Below, in pieces: positions 42,302-51,745 of a stretch of 64,000 nucleotides of DNA (position 1 is its first letter; every line of letters begins with the position of its first letter). The stretch is from WSZJ01 sp964590435 (GTDB taxonomy: Bacteria; Planctomycetota; MHYJ01; WSZJ01). The notes below the pieces were generated by a model. That model worked only from the letters and a program-made list of their open reading frames with translations. It searched no databases and was not told the origin of the DNA. The stretch is taken from positions 72,620-136,619 of the forward strand of contig CAZPWT010000018.1 in the NCBI GenBank assembly GCA_964590435.1, written 5' to 3'. A program made the position numbers and the translations under genes.

Positions 42302-43108
42302 TCAGTGTGCCTGTTCGGCCGGGACGACAGGCCTGCGTGTCGCGCGTACCTGTGAGACGCCGTCCCAGGCGAGCTTCGCGGCGACAAGGACCACGGCAAC
42401 CGCGAAGACCTTCTTCAAGGCCGGCGCCTCGAGGCTTTTCGCCGCTCGCGCCCCGAGCTGGGCCCCGAGGATGACGCCGATGCCGAGCCAGACGGCGAAG
42501 ACGAAGTGGCAATGGCCGCCGATCATGAGGGTGGTTGCGGCGACGAGGGAGGACAGGAGGAGGATGAACGTGGAGGTCGCGGTGGCGCGGTGGAAGGGGC
42601 GGCCGAGGAGGATTGCAAGGAGCGGTACGTAGAAGATGCCGCCGCCGACGCCGAGCGTGACGGCGACGAGGCCGCTGAGCGTCGAGATGGCGAGCCCTGC
42701 GCGGAACCGGCCGGGGCTGGGTTTCGCGGTCGGCTCGTGGTCCGCGATCTTCCCGCGGCACGAGATGTAGAAGGCGCCGACGACGAGCATCGCGGCGAAT
42801 GCGACGAGGAACCACGGCGAGTTGAACCGCGGGACGATGAACCAGCCGGCAAACGCCGATGCGGGGATCGCCGCGGCCGCGAGCCACACCGCCAGGTCGT
42901 AGTCGATCTTGCGCTGCCGGTCGAAGGCCAGCGATCCGCTGAACGCGTTGAGCACGATGACGGCGTGCGAGGTCCCGACCGCGAGCGACTTCTCGAAGTG
43001 ATAGAAGTACAGCAGGACCGGCACGAGGATGAACCCGCCTCCCAGCCCCAGGAGGGTCCCGAAGAACCCGATCCCGATTCCCGTCCCGACGAGGATGAGG
43101 GGCTGCAT
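42302..43108 (-). CDS. TauE/SafE family membrane permease
   Basis: 268 residues with about eight hydrophobic segments. The family repeat motif occurs twice: GIGFFGTLLGLGGGFILVPVLL near the start and SGLVAVTLGVGGGIFYVPLLA in the second half. Members export or import sulfite, organosulfonates or other anions; the substrate cannot be inferred. The stop of the PfkB kinase gene upstream is eight bases away, so the two are probably cotranscribed. Confidence 0.88.
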   Translation of the reverse strand: MQPLILVGTGIGIGFFGTLLGLGGGFILVPVLLYFYHFEKSLAVGTSHAVIVLNAFSGSLAFDRQRKIDYDLAVWLAAAAIPASAFAGWFIVPRFNSPWFLVAFAAMLVVGAFYISCRGKIADHEPTAKPSPGRFRAGLAISTLSGLVAVTLGVGGGIFYVPLLAILLGRPFHRATATSTFILLLSSLVAATTLMIGGHCHFVFAVWLGIGVILGAQLGARAAKSLEAPALKKVFAVAVVLVAAKLAWDGVSQVRATRRPVVPAEQAH

Positions 43109-43116
43109 GCGGGCGT

Positions 43117-44061
43117 CTACCGGCGCTTCTTCTTCCCCGGGCTCAGGTCGACCGACACGACCTTCGCGAACTCCTGCACGCGCGCCTCAATCTCCTTGCT
43201 CGACAGCGCGAACAGCCGCCGCAGCCCGAAGTCCTCGCACGCGAACGAGGCCAGCACCGTGCCGTAGACCAGCGCCCGCTTCATTTCCTCGAGGGAAGCG
43301 TTTCCCGCGCGGGCAAGGTGCCCCATGAAACCGCCGGCGACGGAATCGCCGGCGCCGGTGGGATCGACGATGCGCTCGAGGGGGTAGGCGGGGAGGGCGA
43401 AGACGGCCTGTTCGGTGAAGAGCATGGCGCCGTGTTCGCCCTTCTTCACGATGACGACCTTCGGCCCCTGGGCGAGGGCCCAGCGGGCGCCGGCGACGAC
43501 GTTGGGCTCGCCGGAGAGCTGGAGGAGCTCGGCGTTGTTGAGGATGAGGCCGTCGACGTCGCGGACGAGGTCGAGGAGGGCGGGCTGCTCCATCTCGATC
43601 CAGAGGTTCATCGTGTCGGCGAGGACGAACTTCGGCTTCTCGACCTGGCTGAGCACGGCGCGCTGGGTTCGGGGGGAACCGTTCGCGAGGAAGACGAAGG
43701 GCGACTTGCGGAACGGCGCCGGGATCTTCGGCTCGAACTTGCCGAACACGTTCAGCTCGACGCTGACCGTCTCCGCGTTGTTCATCTCGCGGCCGTACCG
43801 CCCGTGCCAGCGAAAGGTCTTCCCTTTCGGGTCGACCTGGATGCCCGCGACGTCGATGCCGCGCTCGCGGAATTCGGAGATGTGGCGCTTGGGGAAGTCC
43901 TTCCCCACGACGCCGACCAGCCGGACCTCGGGCGCGAGCCAGGCGGAACTGTGCGAGAAGTACGTCGCGCTGCCGCCGAGTTCGTCGGCCGCGTGGCCGG
44001 AAGGGGTTTCGAGGGTGTCGAAGGCGAGGGAGCCGACAACCAGCAGGGAGCTAGAGGGCAT
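43117..44061 (-). CDS. PfkB family carbohydrate/nucleoside kinase
   Basis: 314 residues. The ribokinase-fold start LLVVGSLAFDTLETPSG and the catalytic/anion-hole motif IVDPTGAGDSVAGGFMGHL (base Asp) are intact. Members phosphorylate sugars, nucleosides or related alcohols with ATP; the substrate is not clear from sequence. A 151-bp gap with an AT-rich period-7 inverted element separates it from gltX upstream. Confidence 0.88.
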   Translation of the reverse strand: MPSSSLLVVGSLAFDTLETPSGHAADELGGSATYFSHSSAWLAPEVRLVGVVGKDFPKRHISEFRERGIDVAGIQVDPKGKTFRWHGRYGREMNNAETVSVELNVFGKFEPKIPAPFRKSPFVFLANGSPRTQRAVLSQVEKPKFVLADTMNLWIEMEQPALLDLVRDVDGLILNNAELLQLSGEPNVVAGARWALAQGPKVVIVKKGEHGAMLFTEQAVFALPAYPLERIVDPTGAGDSVAGGFMGHLARAGNASLEEMKRALVYGTVLASFACEDFGLRRLFALSSKEIEARVQEFAKVVSVDLSPGKKKRR

Positions 44062-44097
44062 CAGGGTGTTCTCCGCGGGAGGGAAAACGGCAACAAC

Positions 44098-44200
44098 GAA
44101 ACGAAAAACTAAAAAGGAAAAACAAAAAAGGAAAAGGGAACGGCCCGCGAGCCCGCCGTCCTTTTTGTTTTTACTTTTTCCTTTTTCGTTTTTCGTTTCC
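44098..44200. repeat. AT-rich inverted period-7 element, probable gltX terminator
   Basis: The left arm has G/C bases spaced every seven positions in A-runs (GAAACGA, AAAACTA, AAAAGGA, AAAACAA, AAAAGGA). The right arm mirrors this with T-runs (TTTTTGT, TTTTACT, TTTTCCT, TTTTCGT, TTTTCGT). Between them is a GC-rich core (GGCCCGCGAGCCCGCCG). Paired, it makes a long A-T stem next to the 3' end of gltX; T-runs occur on the exit side for either direction. Confidence 0.75.
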
Positions 44201-44211
44201 TGGCCGTCTTC

Positions 44212-45645
44212 CTACGAAGGAAGCACTTTTCCCGCCGCCTCCATCCTCGCGAGGCACCTTTCCCTCCCGATCACCTCCATCGTCTCCGTCAGCGGCGGCG
44301 TCGCCGATTTCCCCGTCACCGCCACCCTCACCGGCATGAACAAATCCCCCGGCTTCACGTTCTTCGCCGCCGCCACTTCGCGCAGCTTCGCCTCCATCGC
44401 GGCCGCGGTCCATTCGCACGACTGAAGGGCCTCGCGCGCCGCCGCGAGCAGCATCGCCGCGTCCGCCGGCGTCTGCTTCTTCCCCACCAGCGTCGCCGGG
44501 TCGTGCACGACGTTGTCGGCGAAGAAGAACGACGTCAGCTCCGCGAAGTCCGACAGCACCCGCAGCCGGTCCTGGATCAGCGGCACGATCCTCTTCACCA
44601 GCGCGGGGTCCTTCCCCGCCGCGCCGAACGGCTCCAGCCGCTTCGCCAACTCCTCGGGAGACAACTTGCGCAGGTACTGCCCGTTCATCCAGTCGAGCTT
44701 CTGCATGTCGAACACCGGCCCGCCGGCGTTGATCTTGTCGATGGAGAATTCCTTCTGCATCTCCTCGACGGTGAAGACCTCGAGCCCGCCGGGCATGGAG
44801 AAGCCCATCAGCGCGAGGAAGTTCACCAGCGCCTCGGGAAGGTACCCCTGGTCGCGATACCAGTTGAGGCTCGTCGGGTTCTTGCGCTTGGAGATCTTCG
44901 TCTTGTCCTTGTTGCGCAGGAGCGGCACGTGGCACCAGACCGGCGGTTCCCAGCCGAACGCCTCGTACAGTTTGATGTGCTTGGGCGTCGAGCTGATCCA
45001 CTCCTCGGCGCGGATGACGTGCGTGATCCCCATCAGGTGGTCGTCGACCACGTTGGCGAGGTGGTACGTCGGCCATCCGTCGCTCTTGAGCAGGATCTGG
45101 TCGTCGATCTGGTCCCAGTTGAAGACGACTTCACCGCGGACGACGTCCTTGAAGCGGCATTCGCCCTCGGTCGGCATCTTGAGGCGGATCACCCAGGGGG
45201 CGCCCGCGTCGATCTGCTTCGTCACTTCGGAGGGAGGCAGATTCCGGCAGTGGCCGTCGTAGCGCGGCGACAGCTTCGCCGCCATCTGCGCCTTGCGGAC
45301 GGCCTCCATGCGATCGGGAGTGCAGGTGCAGTAATACGCCGCGCCCTTCTCCACGAGGTCCTTCGCGTGCTTCGGGTAAAGCGCGACGCGCTCGCTCTGC
45401 CGGTACGGCCCGACCGGCCCGCCGACGTCGGGCCCCTCGTCGTACGTCAGCCCGAGCCACTTGAGCGAGTCGAAGATCATCTTTTCCGACTCCGGGTTCG
45501 ACCGCGCGCGGTCGGTGTCCTCGATGCGGAGGAGGAACTGGCCGCCATTGCGGCGGGCCCAGGTGCGGTTGAAGAGCGCGACGTAGGCAGTGCCGACGTG
45601 GGGGTCGCCTGTGGGCGAAGGGGCGATGCGGACGCGGACGGGCAA
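44212..45645 (-). CDS. gltX: Glutamyl-tRNA synthetase
   Basis: 477 residues, TTG start with AGGAG upstream. It charges tRNA-Glu with glutamate. The class I signature is APSPTGDPHVGTAY (HIGH variant), with FLLRIEDTDRAR and the KMSKS-equivalent TKISKRKNPTS. A zinc-knuckle-like CTC..HC region (YYCTCTPDR, YDGHCRNL) is present. The length is typical. Whether it also charges tRNA-Gln cannot be read from the sequence. Confidence 0.94.
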   Translation of the reverse strand: MPVRVRIAPSPTGDPHVGTAYVALFNRTWARRNGGQFLLRIEDTDRARSNPESEKMIFDSLKWLGLTYDEGPDVGGPVGPYRQSERVALYPKHAKDLVEKGAAYYCTCTPDRMEAVRKAQMAAKLSPRYDGHCRNLPPSEVTKQIDAGAPWVIRLKMPTEGECRFKDVVRGEVVFNWDQIDDQILLKSDGWPTYHLANVVDDHLMGITHVIRAEEWISSTPKHIKLYEAFGWEPPVWCHVPLLRNKDKTKISKRKNPTSLNWYRDQGYLPEALVNFLALMGFSMPGGLEVFTVEEMQKEFSIDKINAGGPVFDMQKLDWMNGQYLRKLSPEELAKRLEPFGAAGKDPALVKRIVPLIQDRLRVLSDFAELTSFFFADNVVHDPATLVGKKQTPADAAMLLAAAREALQSCEWTAAAMEAKLREVAAAKNVKPGDLFMPVRVAVTGKSATPPLTETMEVIGRERCLARMEAAGKVLPS

Positions 45646-45723
45646 GAGGGGCTCCTGTGGAAAGGGCGGCGAGAAGGGCGCGGATGCTAGCAGCGCCCCG
45701 GCGCGGGGTCAAAGGACGCCGGG

Positions 45724-47883
45724 CTATCGGCGGCGGTGGCGGTCCATCAGGCCGCGCGGTTTCGGCGGCGGGCCCGGGGGCGGCTTTTTCGGCGGCGGGT
45801 CGTCGCCAAGGAGGTCGTCGCCTTCGGATTTGGCGGGCGGGGGCGGGAGGGAGTCGAAGTCGAGGTCATCGGCGGCCGGCGCCGGCGCCCCGGCAGGCGG
45901 ACCGTCGAAGATCGGCTCGGCGCCGTCGTCATCGTCTCCCGCGGCCGGCGGGGGGAGATTGTCGAAATCCAGCTCGTCGTCGGTGAGCGACGGCGCGCCG
46001 GCCTTTGGCGGCGGCGGCTTCAGGCCACCCGCCACCGCCGGCGCCTTGGAACCGACCTGCGGCGGCGGCGGTCTCAGCGCGGGCGCCTTCGATCCGGTCT
46101 GCGGCGGAGGAGGCTTGAGCCCCGCGACCGCCGGCGGCGACGAGCCGACCTTGGGAGGCGGAGGTTTCAAGACTCCCGACGCCGGCCCGGCCGGGCGCCC
46201 GCCGAGGCTCGGCTTCTTGCGGAACCGGTCCTGCTGCGCCTTCTTCCTCTTCAGCTCGGCCTGCGCCTCCGGGCTCATGCAGACGTTGCAGTAGCCAGTC
46301 TCCGGGTCCGAATCGTTCTTGTGGCACTTCTTGCAGGGACGATACCCGCACTGGCACGCGACCGTGTCCTCGTCGATCGGCCGCTCGCACTTCGGGCACA
46401 GGAACTCGCTGTCCAGCAGCAGCTTCTCCGCCGTCGATGTCAGCGGCTTGCCGCACACGATGCACTTCTGCTCCGTCGCGGGGTTCGGCGTCTTGCAGAA
46501 CTGGCAGCTCCGTCCTTCCTGCCCGCCGGCGGCGGCGGGCGTTTCCCCGCGCAGCACCGCTTCGAAGTCGCGCGCCACTTCTTCCGCGAATCCGTAGCGC
46601 GTCGCGGGGTCCTTCTCGAGGAGCTTGGTGATGATGGCCGACAGGGAGCGCGGAAGCTCGAGGTTGTACGCGCCCGGGGGCTTCGGCACCGTCGAGCGGT
46701 GCGCCATCTCGAGGAGACGCGGGTCGGTTTCCTCGAAGGGCGGCCGGCCGGCGGCGAAGCAGTACAGCGTGACGCCGAGCGCGTAGAGGTCGGCCTTGTT
46801 GTCGAACGGCTCCGACTTCCAGAGCTCCGGCGCCGTCACCATCGGGTCGCACGGCACGCCCAGCGTCCCGTCGTGCGCCTGCCCGAAGTCCGCCAGCTTC
46901 GCGCCCGACTCGCGCACCAGCACCGACGAAGGCCGCACGTCGCCGTGCACCATCCCGTTCGCATGCACCACCGCCAGCGCGCGCGCCAGCTCGATCCCCA
47001 CTTTGCACAGCCGGTTCCAGTTCATCTTCTCGCGTGCCGGCCAGATCCGCCCGTCCCCCACGTGCTCCGTCACGATCCACCCGCGCCCGTCCGTCACCCC
47101 CGCGTCGATCACCGCCACCAGCCCCGCGTGCGACAGCGGCATCGCCTTGCGCGCGTTCGTCACGTACCGCTGTACCGCCGCCTCCGGCGTCTCCGGCGCA
47201 AACAGCTTCACCACCGCCGGCCGGTTCTGCGCCGGCATCAGCCCCTTGTAGACCACCGTCCACCGCCCCGCCCCGATCTTCTCGTCCAGCCGGCATCCCC
47301 CAAACACCTTCCCCACCAGCGCATCCGTCGGCCCCGTCGGCGCCCCGCCTTTCACCCGCGTCGGCACCAGCGGCTGACGGCAGCGGTCGCACGTGAAGGG
47401 CGCCCCGGTCACCTTGTAGAGGAAGTCGACCTCGCCGCACGACGAACACGCCAGCGTCGATTCCTTCGTTTTCTCCATCACCCCGCGCGAGCGAACCAGG
47501 TCGAGGTACCCCTTCTCCATCATCACGTCGCCGATCGGGCGCGGCTTGCCCATCCCCTCGAAGCGCACCCAGGCGTCGACCGCGTCCTTGAGCTGGTCGA
47601 CGGTGAGTTCCTTCTCGCGCACCGACACGAGGCAGAACAACTGCGCTTCGCGGACCCCCTTGTCGCGATTCCCCGTCGCCGGGGCGACGCGAGTCGTGTC
47701 CTTCTTGTAGAAGCGCATGAGCGCCTCGTACAGCGCCCTCGGGATGACGCCGTTCGTGCACAGCAGGTCGCCGAGCCCCCCCTGCGGCGCCTCTTCCAGC
47801 CATTTCAGCGCGATTTCCAGCTGGGCGCGGGTGAGCATTCCGGAGGCGAGAAGGGCACGTGCGAGGAAGGAATCTGGGCTCAT
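45724..47883 (-). CDS. Ser/Thr protein kinase with T2SE-N-like and zinc-ribbon domains
   Basis: 719 residues from the ATG at 47883, preceded seven bases upstream by a perfect TATAAT. Residues 1-120 look like a type II secretion ATPase N-terminal-type domain (ALLASGMLTRAQLEIALKWLEE, IGDVMMEKGYLD). A zinc ribbon (CSSCGEVDF..CDRCRQP) precedes the kinase domain at about 195-455: IGAGRWTVVYKG, PAVVKLF, MVHGDVRPSSVLV, LADFGQAHDG. HGD replaces HRD but the catalytic Asp and the DFG are intact. Three further zinc ribbons (CQFCKTPN..CIVCGKP, CPKCERP..CQCGYRPC) and a Pro/Asp-rich tail follow. There is no membrane segment. Confidence 0.85.
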   Translation of the reverse strand: MSPDSFLARALLASGMLTRAQLEIALKWLEEAPQGGLGDLLCTNGVIPRALYEALMRFYKKDTTRVAPATGNRDKGVREAQLFCLVSVREKELTVDQLKDAVDAWVRFEGMGKPRPIGDVMMEKGYLDLVRSRGVMEKTKESTLACSSCGEVDFLYKVTGAPFTCDRCRQPLVPTRVKGGAPTGPTDALVGKVFGGCRLDEKIGAGRWTVVYKGLMPAQNRPAVVKLFAPETPEAAVQRYVTNARKAMPLSHAGLVAVIDAGVTDGRGWIVTEHVGDGRIWPAREKMNWNRLCKVGIELARALAVVHANGMVHGDVRPSSVLVRESGAKLADFGQAHDGTLGVPCDPMVTAPELWKSEPFDNKADLYALGVTLYCFAAGRPPFEETDPRLLEMAHRSTVPKPPGAYNLELPRSLSAIITKLLEKDPATRYGFAEEVARDFEAVLRGETPAAAGGQEGRSCQFCKTPNPATEQKCIVCGKPLTSTAEKLLLDSEFLCPKCERPIDEDTVACQCGYRPCKKCHKNDSDPETGYCNVCMSPEAQAELKRKKAQQDRFRKKPSLGGRPAGPASGVLKPPPPKVGSSPPAVAGLKPPPPQTGSKAPALRPPPPQVGSKAPAVAGGLKPPPPKAGAPSLTDDELDFDNLPPPAAGDDDDGAEPIFDGPPAGAPAPAADDLDFDSLPPPPAKSEGDDLLGDDPPPKKPPPGPPPKPRGLMDRHRRR

Positions 47884-47890
47884 GGGTGGG

Positions 47891-47896
47891 ATTATA
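47891..47896 (-). promoter_or_regulatory. TATAAT box seven bases before the kinase start codon
   Basis: A perfect consensus -10 hexamer on the minus strand with no Shine-Dalgarno between it and the ATG at 47883. It implies a leaderless transcript. No clear -35 is seen. Confidence 0.5.
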
Positions 47897-48082
47897 CGAA
47901 GGGTCGGTCGCGGGAGAATGGATTGGAGGGGGTGAAAGTGCCCGGATTGCGAGATTCTACGCCGCCCGGCATGCCCGCCGAATTTTCCCCAACCGCCACT
48001 ATCAGTTGACCTTACGTCTGATCCGGCCAATAATGCCCGATTACCGGTAGTCCGCCCTTTTCGTGGCATTTCGAGGTCCCGC

Positions 48083-51000
48083 ATGGTCCAGATCAAGAAC
48101 GTTCTCTTCGGAAAACTGGCCGTCAGTACACGGTTTATCACCGAAGAGCAGCTGCAGGAGTGCCTGGACTTCCAGAAGGAAGTCGAGGAGCGCGGGGAAC
48201 GTCCGCCCCGCCTGGGCGAGATCCTGGAGCAGAAGGGATACCTCACCAAGCAGCAGATCCAGTCGATCCTGGAGACCATGTCGTCGATGCAGCGGCGCCG
48301 CTTCGGCGAGATCGCCGTGGCGTTCCATTTCATCACGCTGGAACAGCTGGAGACGTGTCTCGACATCCAGAAGCTGCTGCAGGCGCCGCAGGAGACGGTG
48401 CCGCTGTTCGGGCAGGCGCTGGTCACGTACCGGGGTTTCCTGAAGCAGGTCCTCGCGGGCGGGGCGCACCCGAAGATCGGCGACGTGCTGGTGGCGATGG
48501 GATACATGCGCAACCACCAGGTCGAGGCGGTGCTCGAGGAACAGAACAAGCGCATCGTGCGCTGCAAGAGCTGTGAGGCGAGCCTGAACATCTCGCGGTT
48601 CGAGCCCGGGCAGAAGATCAAGTGCGGGCAGTGCAACGCGGTGCTGGAGGTCGTGAAGCCCGAGGGGAGCGAGGAACTCGACGTCGCGCTTCCCACGGAG
48701 ACGGTGAGCGCGCCGGCCGGCGGCGACGTCCCGGCGGAGGAGCAGCCGCTGGACCCGGCGACGGCGATGATGGAGCTGGACAAGGAAATTGCGCGCGTCC
48801 GGGCGACGCAGCAGTTTGCGCCGGGCAAGCTCGGCAAGACGCCCGGGCGGATCGCCGACTTCCAGGTGGTGACGCGGCTCGGGCAGGACGCCACGGGCGT
48901 CATCTTCAAGGCGACGCAGATCTCCAAGAATCGTCCCGTCGCGCTGAAGATCATGAACCCGTCGGTGATGAACGACCCGAATTTCCAGAAGAAATTCATC
49001 GACGACGCCAAGAAGGTCGCGGCGCTCGAACACCCCAACATCAAGAAAGTCTACTCGCTCGGGAAGTCCGACAACCGCTTCTACATCGCGATGGAGTTCG
49101 TCGAGGCGGAGTCCGTCTACAACGTGCTCGAGAAGCAGGGGAAATTCCACTTCGAGACGGCGATCGGTATCGCGGTGTCGATCGGCGAAGGGCTGCAGTA
49201 CGCCCAGCAGCAGGGGCTGATCCACGGGGACGTGCGGCCCTCGAACGTGCTGCTGCTGCGTGACGGGACGGTGAAGGTGGCGAATCTGGGGCTTGCGACG
49301 AAGGTCTCGGAGAACATCCTTGCGATCAGCCGCAGCGGGCAGATGGCGCCGTTCTACATCGCGCCTGAGTGCGTGACGGGCGACCGTGAGATGGACCAGC
49401 GCACGGACATCTACTCGCTCGGCGCCACGCTGTTCCACATGGTCGCGGGCCGGCCGCCCTTCCAGGGCCAGAGCCCGTTCGAAGTGCTGGTGCGCCTGAC
49501 GGAAGAGACGATTCCGCCGCTGAAGTTCTTCGATCCCGGCATCCCGGACTCGGTCTGCCGTGTCGTGGAGAAGATGCTGGAGGCGGAGCCGCAGGACCGC
49601 TACCAGACGTGGGAAGAGCTGCTGGGGGAATTGCGGGCGATCCAGGCGGCGGCGGGTGGCGGGGCCGCGGCAGCGCCGGCCGCCCCGGGGGCTGTCGCGG
49701 GTGCGCCGTCGGCGCCGGGAGTCCCTGCGCCGGTCAAGACCGCGGAAGACGCGAAACGTGCCTACGAGTCCCGCACGTCGCGGGCGGCCCAGATGCGGAG
49801 CCTGCGCCGTGCCGCGATCACGATCATCGTGATCGGCGGGCTCGGGGGAGGCGGGCTGTACCTGAAGAACCATCTCGCCGCGACCGACCGCGCCGACGAA
49901 TGGACGAGGCTGCAGGGGCAGTACACGACTCAACCCTCCACGGCCACCGAGTTCGAGTTGAGGAAGGACAAGTTCCGTCGCTTTGCGGCCGCGCATCCCA
50001 ATTCCGCCGAGGCCTCGGAGGCCCTGTCCCAGGTCATCAGGTTCGAAAGCCTCGAGGTCAGCGCGAAAGAAAAGGAACTCGGCCAGATCCGGGCCGACGT
50101 CTCCAAGTTGCTGACCGAGCAGCAGTTCAAGGCGGCTTCGGACGCTCTCGGCCGCGGTAATTTCTGGAAGCGGGACGATCCCCAGATGCAGGCGATGCTG
50201 CCTCAGATTTCCGATGCGGCGGCGGCGGACTGGGTCCAGGTCCGCGAGAAGGCCCTCGCGATCGCGCGTGCGGACCAGATCCAGAAGGCCCGGGTTTTCG
50301 TGGACGAGGCCGTCGCGCGCCGGCAGTGGCCGACGGACCTGGAACTGTCCCAGAAGCTGTCCGGGGAAATCGACGTCGTTCGCCGCGAACTCCTTGCCCA
50401 AAGGGCCGTGGAAGAAGAGGCGGAGAGGAAGCGGAAATCGCGCGAGGTCCTCGACACGGGCATCAAGGATGCCCTGGACCAGATGAGGAAGTGCCAGTTC
50501 CAGACAGCCGTCCAGAAACTGTCCATGCTCAAGACCGTCGTCCACGCCGACCATCTCGCGGAACTCGCGGAGTGGACCGAGCGAGCCCAGTGGTCATGGG
50601 ATCTCCAGACCAACGCCGTGGTGGCGGTGAACGAAAAGGCCGCCGACTTCAGCCGGACCCACGACGTGGCCAACGACAAGCGGCCAACGCAGACGATGAC
50701 GAGCAAGCTCGAAGGTCGCGCCATCGGCGCTTCCGCAAACGCCATCACGTTCCAGGATTCCAAGGCGACGGTGACGGAGCCTGTCGCCTGGCCGGACCTC
50801 GACCCCGCGACGCTGACCTACATCCTCGGCCTCGGGATGCAGCAATCCGGAACCACGAGCCAGTCGCACTTTGCGTTCGCGGACGGCGTTTCGTTCCGCG
50901 CGGAGTCGACGACCGATGTCGCGACGAAAGCCCGGCTCATGACGGTGGCTGAGCGCGAGTACAAGGCGGCGTTCGACATGGGCCTTCAGAAGCAGGCGGG

Positions 51001-51745
51001 ACCGCGGATGGAGTTCGTGGCGAAGTACTTCACGGGCGCCAAGGCAGAGTACCTGGCATCCGCGAAGTCCCTGATCGAGGCGAAGAAATACAGCGATGCC
51101 CGAAAGGAATTGCGCACGCTGCTCAACCAGTTCCCGACGCGGCTCGACGACGTGATGAAGGACATCCATGCCCTGTTCGAGAGTTCGCTCACCGGAGGCC
51201 AGGGAGGCCAGTACTTCAACTTCCTCTCCGGAGTTCCGGCGGGTCTGAAGCCGACCATGGGCTGGACCGCGGCGCGCGGCGTCGCGACGGTCACCGGCAA
51301 GGACGAGACCATCGAGGTCGCCGGGAAAACGAAGGATGTCGCGATCCTGTTCCGCCTCCCCGACGACCAGGTCACCCTGTCGCTGGAAATGGAAGGCGTC
51401 ACAGTCCGCTTCCTCCCGAACGCCAATAACGGGGCCGGGAACATCGAGGTGAAATACTGGAAGGACAAGGAGGAGGACGGGAAGCGGTCGCTGGGCAACC
51501 AGGCGAAGCCTGCGAAGATGCCCGTGATTGCGGAGCGGGTGTGGCACATCATGGAGGTCCGCGAGATCGAGGCCGGAGGCGGCTCTTCGATCGAACTGGC
51601 GGTGGACGGTGCGGTCCTGGCCCTGGTTCCCAAGACCGCGGCGGTGATCTCCCCTCTCGGCGCCCTGACGGTTCGCGTGACCGGCTCCAGCTCGGGCAAG
51701 GAAGGCAAGATCGACCTGTTGGGGCTTTTCGCGCGCACGAGGTGA
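48083..51745 (+). CDS. Membrane-anchored kinase-like receptor lacking the DFG aspartate
   Basis: 1220 residues. Two T2SE-N-like units occur in the first 150 residues (STRFITEEQLQECLDFQKE, PRLGEILEQKGYLT; AFHFITLEQLETCLDIQK), then a zinc ribbon (CKSCEAS..CGQCNAV). A kinase domain spans about 255-530, with Lys289 (VALKIM) and HGDVRPSNVLL (Asp383). The metal-binding DFG is replaced by NLG (residues 401-403), so phosphotransfer is doubtful. A membrane segment (ITIIVIGGLGGGGLYL) lies near residue 580. The remaining 620 residues are extracytoplasmic: helical repeats, then a beta-sandwich-like end. A pseudokinase scaffold or sensor is the best reading. A GAGGT ribosome-binding site precedes the ATG. 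Confidence 0.85.
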   Translation: MVQIKNVLFGKLAVSTRFITEEQLQECLDFQKEVEERGERPPRLGEILEQKGYLTKQQIQSILETMSSMQRRRFGEIAVAFHFITLEQLETCLDIQKLLQAPQETVPLFGQALVTYRGFLKQVLAGGAHPKIGDVLVAMGYMRNHQVEAVLEEQNKRIVRCKSCEASLNISRFEPGQKIKCGQCNAVLEVVKPEGSEELDVALPTETVSAPAGGDVPAEEQPLDPATAMMELDKEIARVRATQQFAPGKLGKTPGRIADFQVVTRLGQDATGVIFKATQISKNRPVALKIMNPSVMNDPNFQKKFIDDAKKVAALEHPNIKKVYSLGKSDNRFYIAMEFVEAESVYNVLEKQGKFHFETAIGIAVSIGEGLQYAQQQGLIHGDVRPSNVLLLRDGTVKVANLGLATKVSENILAISRSGQMAPFYIAPECVTGDREMDQRTDIYSLGATLFHMVAGRPPFQGQSPFEVLVRLTEETIPPLKFFDPGIPDSVCRVVEKMLEAEPQDRYQTWEELLGELRAIQAAAGGGAAAAPAAPGAVAGAPSAPGVPAPVKTAEDAKRAYESRTSRAAQMRSLRRAAITIIVIGGLGGGGLYLKNHLAATDRADEWTRLQGQYTTQPSTATEFELRKDKFRRFAAAHPNSAEASEALSQVIRFESLEVSAKEKELGQIRADVSKLLTEQQFKAASDALGRGNFWKRDDPQMQAMLPQISDAAAADWVQVREKALAIARADQIQKARVFVDEAVARRQWPTDLELSQKLSGEIDVVRRELLAQRAVEEEAERKRKSREVLDTGIKDALDQMRKCQFQTAVQKLSMLKTVVHADHLAELAEWTERAQWSWDLQTNAVVAVNEKAADFSRTHDVANDKRPTQTMTSKLEGRAIGASANAITFQDSKATVTEPVAWPDLDPATLTYILGLGMQQSGTTSQSHFAFADGVSFRAESTTDVATKARLMTVAEREYKAAFDMGLQKQAGPRMEFVAKYFTGAKAEYLASAKSLIEAKKYSDARKELRTLLNQFPTRLDDVMKDIHALFESSLTGGQGGQYFNFLSGVPAGLKPTMGWTAARGVATVTGKDETIEVAGKTKDVAILFRLPDDQVTLSLEMEGVTVRFLPNANNGAGNIEVKYWKDKEEDGKRSLGNQAKPAKMPVIAERVWHIMEVREIEAGGGSSIELAVDGAVLALVPKTAAVISPLGALTVRVTGSSSGKEGKIDLLGLFARTR

